From Eupeodes corollae (lineage: Eukaryota; Arthropoda; Insecta; Diptera; Syrphidae), in NCBI RefSeq assembly GCF_945859685.1, contig NC_079147.1:92806315-92870314 (forward strand): a stretch of 64,000 nt of DNA. Reading direction: 5' to 3'. How positions within the stretch are numbered: position 1 is the first letter of the stretch; every line of letters begins with the position of its first letter. Shown one piece after another: positions 55,383-64,000 of the stretch. The position numbers and the translations under genes were made by a program. The notes beneath the pieces were generated by a model. That model saw only the letters and a list, made by a program, of their open reading frames with translations. It did no database searches and was not told the origin of the DNA.

Positions 55383-56430
55383 TTAACTTTCTATAGGAAG
55401 TTATTGTAAAGGGCCCGATTTGAAATATAGAAAATTTTACATTTCTCGACATTTCAAGGTCCCTAGAGTCGAAATAAAAGATTTTAAGAAAGATGTCTTT
55501 GCGTGCGTGTGTATGTACGTTCGTACGTTCGAACGTCCGTACGTTCGTTACGTTTTTTTTTATCGGCCATAGCTCAAGAATCAGTAGAGATATCGACTTC
55601 AAATAAATTTTGTTATACAGAAAATAATGCAGAAAGGGCTCTCAAGAAAACTGAGTGGGTGGTTTTTTTACCATATCCCCAAATATCTCACGAACCAAAA
55701 ACGCTGAAGACTTAAATTAAATTTAATATAATATATTTTAAAGTGATAAACAAGTATATTTTATGAACAAAAAATTAATTTAACGTTTTTTTTATAAATC
55801 AAAACAACTGAAAAAAATGTGTTACCTCGAAAATTTTACGAATAAAAAATAATTTTATTTTGAAAACAATTTTGTGCAAAAAAATGACGTTTTTAACATC
55901 TGGTAAAATTTTGAGAAAAATCGAATTGACTCGAAAACCTAAAAGAAAATTTAACAATACATAGTTGTTAAATTTTGATTTTCGAATCAAATATCTTTTC
56001 AAAAATTTGAGATTATGGCTTCCAATTAATTTTAAATGTTGTTGTCAATTACGACTCAAATATCTCTGAAAAATTAAAAATATTGTCTTCAAACTCTTTT
56101 TATTTCACAGAAAGTATTGTTTTCGATATTCAGATAGTACGCTAGTTTGGTAAGAATTGATGTTCGGTTCTTGATGTCTCCCAAATTAATTTCGTTTATC
56201 CAATTTGTAAAAATTAAAGAAACGCTACTAAAATTGGTAAACATTTTTTTTTGGACTTACAATCTATTTAACAAAACTAGATTTTCAAACTAAACTGTTT
56301 CGTTATGAAAAACATTGTTGGTAATTTTAAAATTTGTAAGAATAATTTAAGTAACAAATTTTTTAACCAACACGAAAACCTACAAACTTTTAAGCAAGAC
56401 AAATAGACAGACGGGATGGGAAGTTGATCA
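55383..56430 (-). repeat. Family A repeat, copy 8 (near full length)
   Basis: Minus orientation. The hairpin end attaactttctataggaagt lies at 55,382-55,401, with the ACGT-rich run tacgttcgtacgttcgaacg at 55,516-55,535 and gcgtgcgtgtgtatg before it. Then come taataatgcagaaag-like and cacgaaccaaaaacgct blocks, AT-rich modules, and the opposite end gacagacgggatgggaagtt-gatc (56,407-56,430). Both ends carry AACTTcC words in inverted orientation. It abuts a plus-oriented copy at 56,440. Confidence 0.85.
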
Positions 56431-56439
56431 GCGTTGTCA

Positions 56440-57355
56440 CAGATATTTGAATCGATTTTCAATTTTTACCAAATTTGAGTATAATGTTTTTTTAAGATTT
56501 TTATTTTTTATAAAAAAAACTGCTAATTCGATTTTTCTCAAAATTTTATCAGATGTCAAAAACATTATTCTCCGTTGCACAAAATTGTTTTAGAGATGAG
56601 ATCATATTTTAGTCGTAAAATTTTGGAGGTGACAATTTTTTTTTTTTTGATTTATAAAAAAAAAACCTTTAAATGGATTTTTTTCAAAAAATATATTTCT
56701 TTGATATGACGTTACAATATATTATATAAAACTTAATTCAAGTCTCTAGCGTTTTTGGTTCGTAGTATATTTAGGGTAAACCAAAATGTTCACCCTTTTT
56801 TCAAACTGCTATGGTAAAAAAACCACACACGCAATTTTCTTGAGATTATGGCTGAATCACAAACACGCTTCAGCTTCAGCTTCGTCTGTGTTACGGTAGG
56901 CCTGCTTCGAGGTTGCTTTGAATGACATTTCTATTATTTCATCATAATTGAACTAGAGCTACCGTTTGCAGTCACATTACGTTACATTACGTTCTTTTTC
57001 TTACGATTGTCAAACAGAACGTGAGGTCGAAGCTCCATTGTGATAGCATGCATTGAATTCCTATGGTTCAACTCGTAAACGTCAGACAAAGCCAAAGCTG
57101 AAGCGTGTATGTGTTTCAGCCATTACTGCCTTCTGTGTAACAAAATTTATTTGAAGTCGATATCTCTTCTGGTTCTTGAGCTATGGACTACGAAAAAGCG
57201 AACGGACGGACGTACGAACGTACGTACACACGCACGCACAGACATCTTTCTAAAAATCTTTTTTTCGACTCTAGGGACCTTAAAACGTCGAGAAATGTCA
57301 AAATTTTCAATTTGACAAGTCGGACCCATTACAATAACTTCCTATGGGAAGTTAA
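56440..57355 (+). repeat. Family A repeat, copy 9 (with MITE insertion)
   Basis: Plus orientation, left end missing: it starts inside a module (cagatatttgaatcgatttt). The right half contains ttgaagtcgatatctcttct (57,151), cggacggacgtacgaacgta (about 57,203-57,222), gactctagggacc (57,269) and the end acaataacttcctatggg-aagttaa (57,332-57,355) with a perfect AACTTCC/GGAAGTT hairpin. A 274-bp element with terminal inverted repeats is inserted at 56,849-57,122. Confidence 0.85.
56849..57122. mobile_element. MITE with TTA target duplication (PIF/Harbinger-type)
   Basis: Left end TGGCTGAATCACAAACACG-CTTCAGCTT..., right end (reverse complement) TGGCTGAAACACATACACG-CTTCAGCTT.... The terminal inverted repeats run for about 40 bp with five mismatches. 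Both ends are flanked by TTA (56,846-56,848 and 57,123-57,125), a 3-bp target duplication as made by PIF/Harbinger elements (TWA). Length is 274 bp and there is no coding capacity. Its insertion into family A copy 9 is clear because the host sequence is continuous in other copies. Confidence 0.8.
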
Positions 57356-57654
57356 AAATTGTTTTTTAGTTGCTGAATGGAAATAAGAACAATTTAATGT
57401 CTGATAACTTTTTTGGATTTAAAATGCAAAATGCATTTTTGGAAATGCACAGTTTAGAATGTTTTGGATCGTGTGTTTGAAGTGACATTTCATGGACAAA
57501 TGCATTATACCGGGTATAATAGGATAAATCGTAGTTGACACATTCGTTTTTTGCATCCACATCAAGATCCTGTGATCTTTTTAAAAGATCAATATATAAG
57601 AACATAATTTTATCGAAGTATGGAGATATGCTTTATGAAATGGTTAATATAAGT

Positions 57655-57990
57655 TTCGTTTAGGTCCATATGGTTCAATTTGGGCCACAAGAAATTAGTT
57701 ATCATCATTATGTAGCACTCACTAACGTCGTTTTCAAAAATGTAGTCGCCGTCGGTGTAGGCCAAAGTTCTGATTCAAAATTCGCCAGGGTTAAGTCTGC
57801 AAAAGGCCGAGTTCTTGTACACTGCGAGGAATATGCTGCCTAGGGTTCTGTTGTACACTTTCACTGACCGCGGCGGCGATGTTCTCGGCCGATCTACCTG
57901 CGATTGTTTACTGAACCGGTTGTCTCAAATTTAGTCACCAACTTTGAGGAGTCGACTGTGAAAGGCCACCACGTCGCCTCGTCTAAAAGT
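57655..57990 (-). pseudogene. mariner-like transposase, N-terminal HTH and central fragment
   Basis: Minus strand. LVTKFETTGSVNN at about 57,940-57,900 is part of the first helix-turn-helix. ENIAAAVSESVQQNPRQHIP and RSVQELGLLQT at about 57,885-57,795, followed by PWRILNQNFGLH, form the second helix-turn-helix region. After a deletion, a shifted frame gives TDGDYIFENDVSECYIM then MITNFLWPKLNHMD (about 57,765-57,665), a block from between the catalytic residues in the family. The FSDEAHF and C-terminal parts are absent. Related in style to the fragments at 25.4, 32.7 and 45.7 kb. Confidence 0.7.
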
Positions 57991-60224
57991 TGGTGCGCAA
58001 AGTTAGCGTTAACGTTGATAATAAGTAGAAGAAAAATATAATGAAGTACTTTTAAACAAATCACACTTATACGAAATAAATAAATATACAGATTTGGATA
58101 ATCAAACATTTTCTGTAGATTAAATAATAAATTATTTATCCGTGAACAAAAGTGTTCCTATTCACAGCTTTAGCGATACTCCTACCACAAATTATTTATA
58201 AGGAAATTATTTAGACTTACAGAAGAAATCATCCGGCAATTAGGATTAGTAATAAATCATTAAGGTAACTTTTAATTCTAGGTTTTATTATTTGATCAAA
58301 TAATAAAGGGTATATTTTTGTAAACTTTAGATGTCAGTGGGAAATCAAAAAGATGTTAAAGTGATTTAGTTATAAGTACACTTGAAATTAAAACAAGAAA
58401 AAAAACTTCTTTTGATACTACCCTCGGAAAAGCTTATGTTAAAAAACTGCCATACTTCACAGATACATCTTATTTTTAAATTTGTTTGAAATATTTTTAT
58501 ATTGACATATAAGGGTAAATTTCTTTTTAAAGCTGGTAACATTTTAAAATAAAACGAGAATATATATAAGAAAAGCATAGGGCGTAATCAATAAAAGAGT
58601 ATACTCTAGGTCTGGGCACTCAAATTTGAATGTCATTGTCAATGAATTAAAGAATCTTTCCGGAGGGATTTTTAGTTAGGCGAGGGGAATTGATGAATTC
58701 CGCATTTTTGTAGCAACATACATACATGTTTTTAAGTGAGTAAATCAAAAAAGGTAGATAGACCATTTAATTAACGTCCTTAAAACTAAAGTTAATCATT
58801 AAATGTTTAGGTACTGGGGTACTGTTTGCACCTTAGCCCGTATAGGCTGAGAGCCATCCATACAAAATTAAGTCAATGCTAAAGTCAAAATGGACAGACC
58901 ATTTAGACTGTACCAAAGTAGTGACAAAAGCATTGCTAATAAAATGTACCCAAGTTAAGTAATTTCCAAAATATAGAGTAAGTCGCCTTTCAACCCTTCT
59001 AGGCCTGAGGATATTCGTTGATGAGCCCCTTGAGAGAAGCCCTTTAAGTTTAGATTATAACTGACGAAAACTGTTGTTTGTCAAAACGAATGGAGCCTTA
59101 TATTCTCGTTATAAATATCGAATCAAGCATTTGAAGAGAAGGTTTGGGAAGCCCAAGATGCTTTCATATTTAAAAAGTTGAAATTTTACGTTCAAATAAA
59201 ATAACTTATCCTTTGCCAGCTCTTGCCTTTGAAATTAACATAAAAGTAGGAGTTGGAATATAAGTGGTTTTCAAAGTCTACATAACCGTAGCGTTTCAAT
59301 AAGTTTAATGAATGTTTTTACTTAAACTTGGAGTTTTAGGATTTTATAGGCAATTCTTATTTTCTGTGTGGAAATATTTTTTCGAATTAAGCTTTCCTTT
59401 GAAAAATATTGTCATTCTTTTATGAATCCAGCTAAATAGTAAAAATAATATATAAAAACAACTCGCCAAACATTCACACCAATACCAACATTTAAATTTT
59501 ATAGTTTTAATCAAAAGATTAATCAATAACCATCAATATCATTCATAATAACTTAATTAGTTTTATGATTTGTAATTATATAACTTTATGATAATATGTG
59601 TAAGGGAATAAGGGTACTTTACATTGTATGCATGTATGTATGTGTGTGTGTTTTCAAAACGCAATTTGTAGTTTATATTCATCTCATCACATCTTAGAAA
59701 ATTACGGATATTATCCATCAACGTCAATTCAAAAGCTGAAATGACATACCACATTACATATGTATATGCAAAAGCTTGGAAGACAGGATATTATTGAAGG
59801 TGTAACAACCTCAAGGAGTAGGATTATGTGGGTATAAATTATACTGAATACCGTATATACCCAGCGGAAATAAATTAGTTTGTCACTTCACATCATGGGT
59901 GTAGCAAAAAAACATGATCTCATTAAAATAACTTGCGGCATAATTGATAAACTTACGAATTTAAAATAAAGCCAAAGAATTTAAATTCTAAAAATAAAAT
60001 GTACATAAATTCAATTACTTTTTAATAAAAGCATGAAAAGTTTTCCGTGTTAAGAGGATTAATAGTTAGTATTACACTTACCATTAATGCAGGATTAGAA
60101 TAATATATAACAGAACTTTTAGAGACAAGCTACATGGAAGTCCTGTGCCTTTTACTAAATTTACCATTACCATGCAGATAACGTTCTGTCTACTACAACG
60201 TTATTCACGAGTTCCATACAAATA
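57991..60224. other. AT-rich intergenic DNA without recognised gene
   Basis: Minus frames at 57,894-58,109, 58,366-58,578, 59,344-59,526 and 59,563-59,754 lack motifs, and the first overlaps the mariner-like fragment. A short tg/tatg microsatellite (tatgcatgtatgtatgtgtg) lies at about 59,627-59,650. No repeat ends were identified. Confidence 0.4.
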
Positions 60225-61045
60225 TTATTAAATGGGTTCAAGTCTGAAAACCACATAATAAATGCTGGTATGCTTTAGGGCTCTGTTTATAGCCTTCAAT
60301 ACTATTACTTATTTATATTAATGATCTCCTGTCTACAACTTCTAAACCCATACATTTCATGTTAGTTTTCAGACTCATATCCCTCTTTTTCAGATATGGA
60401 ACTCATTAAATTCCGACCTAAACAGCATAGTTCAATGGGGAACGTTTGGAATTTAATCCTTCGAAAACCTAATGACGTCTTGAAAGCTTAAAGCGAAATA
60501 TGCCTCCTTGTCATTATTCATTGATGGCACTTCCATCAATGAGACTGAACATCGCGATATTTTTGGTATGTTTATCAGCAACCTCCTCTTGTGAAACGAT
60601 CACATACGCGATGTCGCTAAAAACGACGCAAAAAGTTTTTCTCTTCCTTTCATCTAGCTGTTATATTTACAACACTTATATACGTCTAAAGCATGAGTAA
60701 TTCCCATCTCTGGCCTGGTTCTCCTGCAACCTACTTAAGCCCTTAGACAGCATTGAACGTAGAGTATTTAGATTTGTTGCATCATTTACTTGAAGCTCGT
60801 CGTAAAGTTTCTTGTCTCACTCGTTTATACGGTTATTTTAATAGTGTAAGCTCTAGAGAAATATCCATCTGCATTTCTCCATTAAACAGTTCATCCGTAA
60901 TACTTGCGGTTCTAGGAATAGTTATTAGTATACCGTGGAGCCCATTTTCGGTCGTGCTGTCAAGTATAGAGATTTGTTCCTTAGCCGCACTTCGCGAATG
61001 TGGAATGCTTTACCACACTCTCTCATTCCCAGTCATTGCAATATT
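60225..61045 (+). pseudogene. Jockey-like non-LTR retrotransposon, copy 5 (late RT and C-terminal region)
   Basis: It begins at atgggttcaagtctgaaaac, equal to about 11,410 in copy 3. It covers late RT (NAGM-GSV for the NAGVAQGS motif; the FADD/FADN box is deleted) and DGTSINETEHRDIFG in a shifted frame (60,524-60,568). Next are cacatacgcgatgtcgctaa (about 60,600), SHLWPGSPATYL-like sequence (60,705-60,740), EARRKVSCLTRLYGYF (60,790-60,840) and the conserved end around RDLFLSRTSRMWNALPHSL-like codons (60,965-61,025). It ends without poly-A. Confidence 0.75.
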
Positions 61046-62187
61046 AAATCACCAAAGTTAAGATAAAACCAGATTTAATTGTTTGACCTAGATGTTCCTG
61101 CAAGATCTTTTAGGCTTGTCAATTTAGCCAAGAAGTAGATCTCATTGCTACTCCTGTATCGTCAGGTTCTTAAAAAAAAAGTTGAAATTTTTGTTGCCCA
61201 CGAAAATTTTTGATAAAATAACATATTACCAATTCCATATCGATATCCTCAACTTTACTGAGATTATACAAAATTTGACCAGAACAAAGCCCCTGATTTC
61301 AGCATTAAGATCCTCACAAATTTTGAAATTTTTGATGCCTCTGCGTCACCATTTTAATGCTTAACATTGATTTTATTTCCTAACGATATGGGTTTCCATC
61401 GCGAAAAACGATGATGCAAGATTTTTTTTGACGTGCTTGGCTTTGGTGTTTTTGTGTCTTAAATCTCAATCCCTTTTCATTTAATTATTTATGTTCTGCT
61501 ACATTCATAAGTCTTAGGATGTGTCGGTATAAATTCACGATATGGAAAACTTGTTAAGATTTTTTTTCAATTTAAATGCATTTTCGGGTAAGGCTGAATT
61601 ACTTCCGGTGAAAGCGCTTATGTAAATCATTTGAATTCCTTTGAATTTTCGACTGTTCTCCTTTTTGTTTTTTCAATGTCGAAAAAAATCTTTTAAAATA
61701 GAATCTTTCATTGAAATATTCCAAGTGATGAAAACTCTTTTAATATTTTTCTGAGAAAATGCTTTCAAGAAATTTCCGCAACATCATTTATTCTACCACC
61801 TGGATTATTGACAAAAAAGTTGTTGAAACCTGTCAAAAAAAAGTTGCCGTCAACTAAGTTGTCTTTATTAACTTCAAGAATTTACTCTTGTAGTGATTGG
61901 CTTTAAACATAAAGTTCAAAAAACCCATGTTCTTCATCCTTTTCCTGTTAAGTATTTCTTAGATTTAAGTAATTAACGTGTTCGTTCTAGACCGGAAATC
62001 AAATTGGATAATCTAATTTGAAAGGGAAAATGGCAAAGAGGTAACCAAAGCTTGATAGAAATGAAAACAACATTTTTAAATTTTAAAATTCGAAAGCTTA
62101 CCTTTACTCGAACCAACAAACAAATCGGAACCCAAAGGATTTTGATAATTAGTAATAATTTTATTTCGTAAATAATTATTTATATTT
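61046..62187. other. AT-rich intergenic DNA without recognised gene
   Basis: No motif-bearing frame, repeat end or RNA-like structure was seen. Confidence 0.4.
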
Positions 62188-63012
62188 TTAACTTCCCATA
62201 GGAAGTTATTGTAATGGGTCCGATTTGTCGAATTGAAAATTTTGACATATCTCGACGTTTCAAGGTCCTAGAGTCGAAATAAAGAAAGATATCTGTGCGT
62301 GCGTTTATACGTACATCCGTGCGTCCGCACGTTCCATACGTTAGTTTCGTCGTCCATAGCTCAAGAACCACAATAATGCAAAAAGTGCAGAAAGGGCTCT
62401 CAAGAAAATTGCGTGGGTGGTTTTTATACCATAGCAGTTAAACAAATTGACCCTAAATATCTCACGAACCAATGACGCTAGAGACTTAAATTTATATTTA
62501 TATAATATATTGTAGCATGATACCAAACAAATATATTTTTGAAAAAAAAAATCCAACTAACGGGTTTTTATGAGTCAAAAAAACTGAAAACAAAAATTTG
62601 ACACCTCGAAAATTTCACTAAATAAAAATGATTTCATTTTCAATTGTGGAACGAAAAATAACGTTTTCAACATCTGGTAAAAATCGAATAGATACTTTTT
62701 TTTATAAATAATAAAAACCTAAAAAAAAAACATTACTCATTTGGTAAAAATTGATTTTCGACTCAAATATCTTTTAAAAGACTTGAGATTGTTGTGGCTT
62801 TAAACTTATTTTATCTTATAAGAAATATTATTTTCAACAGTAGTTACTTTTGTACACAAAACAAGAAGAACAGCTAAAAACTGGGCTTTAACTCAAGACT
62901 TGAAAACAAAGACAGATATTGATTTGAAACTTTTGTACCTTGTACACAAAATGTTGTTATTAATATTTTGTAAGACTTTTATAAAAATCTACGCACGGGC
63001 ACGAATGGGAAT
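62188..63012 (-). repeat. Family A repeat, copy 10
   Basis: Minus orientation. A perfect terminal hairpin ttaacttcccataggaagtt (62,189-62,208) is followed by attgtaatgggtccgatttg, gacgtttcaaggtcctagag, the ACGT-rich run cgtgcgtttatacgtacatc, and gctctcaagaaaattgcgtg (62,395-62,414). AT-rich modules run to about 62,980, and the left-end remnant cgaatgggaattgtcag sits at about 63,002-63,018. Confidence 0.8.
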
Positions 63013-64000
63013 TGTCAGTTGAATCCCAGCCTCTTTTTATTTTTTTGTTAGATATGTTTATGTTCATTAATGGTAAATAGCTCTAAAGTTAACATTAATT
63101 TCTTCATGAAGTACTTTTGCTAGCTCGTTCTTTTAATTTTGTTTTAATTAGGAAATCCATATCTTTTCATCGCCCATTGAGATTTTTTCCTGCAATGAAA
63201 AGTTTAATTTTATTTAATTGGACAATTCTCCTTGAAAACCAAGTTGTTTTATTTTTTCAGTTTAAAATTTTTAATTGCACAAAACTAAATAAAGATATTT
63301 CAATGCCCATTAACAACCACATTTATTGTTGAATGATTTCCTATTCTAAGTACCTATCTTCCTATCTTTTACTTATTTCATTAATTTGAAACTTTCAGCG
63401 AAATATACATTTAATTTTGTTTTGATTCATGAATTTAAATTGAATGTTTTCAAAATAAAATAGACAAAATCTCCTGAAAGAGGAGAAGTGGGGTATTTTA
63501 CAATAAGTTAAATTACGTTTGATTCAAACCATGCACTCGAAGCTAATAACATTCGTATCTTCTATACACAACTCTAGTCCTATATTATTCAATTGAATTA
63601 CCTCAAACCTAAACTTAATTCAAGGTTTGAAGACTTCCAGGTATAGCTTCAATGTAGCTAACTGTCATATTCATATGTAGGATGTTAAAAGTTAAACCAT
63701 AAACAGAAACTGGTTCCAATATTTTAAGGGATTACTGATTGAAGTTCTAAGTTCATCTCTATACTTATGTGAGTATAGGCCACAAGTTAGTAGAACTTAT
63801 CGTACCTTGTATAAAAGTATGTACATTGCACATACTGTTTTCATAATCTTGTTATTATTAAATTCAATCATACCTTGGAAATTTTCTTGAGTATGGTTTC
63901 CTTCCTTGACCGCAATATTATTCGAGAGAATTTTTCTTTGAATCATTATTTCAAATACCTTAATAGTTTAGAACATTTTCCATTTAACAAATTCATAGGT
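63013..64000. other. AT-rich intergenic DNA without recognised gene
   Basis: The frame at 63,117-63,332 (+, 71 codons) has no motif. Nothing else was recognised up to the window end. Confidence 0.4.

Noticed and set aside
57109..57386. Recurrent peptide RTHARTDIFLKIFY-like in frames at 30.7, 39.8, 42.4, 55.4, 57.2 and 62.2 kb
   Set aside because: It is the translation of the ACGT-rich run and neighbouring block of the family A repeat. Frames are on different relative strands, start at arbitrary codons, and low-complexity ACGT repeats lack stops. I do not consider it a conserved protein.

Overview
The window looks like intergenic or heterochromatic-type DNA from an insect, most probably a fly. 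It is strongly AT-rich and has no bacterial gene layout. It is packed with decayed animal transposons: Jockey-like, RTE-like and R1/LOA-like non-LTR elements, mariner, MULE, Helitron, a gypsy integrase piece and a tRNA-derived SINE. The AACCT-type tails of two R1/LOA-like fragments resemble tails I know from dipteran elements. The species cannot be read from the sequence. I found no intact host gene, no rRNA, no free-standing tRNA gene and no CRISPR array. Almost every open frame is a transposon remnant, a shadow frame, or a chance frame in AT-rich DNA. All coordinates of decayed elements were set by eye and are approximate.

Layout. 0.3-1.3 kb: Jockey-like copy 1. 2.2-3.4 kb: FLYWCH/MULE transposase remnant (minus). 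4.7-5.2 kb: first copy of an abundant AT-rich repeat, here called family A. 5.6-5.9 kb: possible pogo-like DDE remnant. 7.3-8.8 and 10.1-12.4 kb: Jockey-like copies 2 and 3; copy 3 is followed directly by an RTE-like remnant (12.4-13.6 kb). 15.2-17.0 kb: a long family A copy running into a ~105-bp tandem satellite that ends at a 200-N gap (17,029-17,228). 17.2-19.2 kb: possible hAT-like remnant abutting a gypsy integrase fragment. 19.17-27.25 and 28.11-34.71 kb: two direct copies of one 6.6-8 kb segment. 34.8-46.4 kb: R1/LOA-like, Jockey-like, SINE, minus-strand non-LTR and mariner fragments plus family A. 49.4-53.3 kb: a Helitron broken by a ~1.7-kb insertion. 54.8 kb: the best plus-strand SINE. 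55.4-57.4 kb: two family A copies head to head, one carrying a MITE with TTA target duplications. 57.7, 60.2-61.0 and 62.2-63.0 kb: mariner, Jockey-like and family A remnants.

The genes do not work together as a pathway. The value of the window is its transposon stratigraphy: nested insertions, one duplication that can be ordered in time relative to an RTE insertion, and family A. Family A has about ten copies, inverted AACTTCC ends, a hairpin at one end and ~160-bp internal tandem modules. I cannot assign it with certainty; its architecture resembles non-autonomous Helentron/DINE-type elements. It is the best candidate here for something undescribed.
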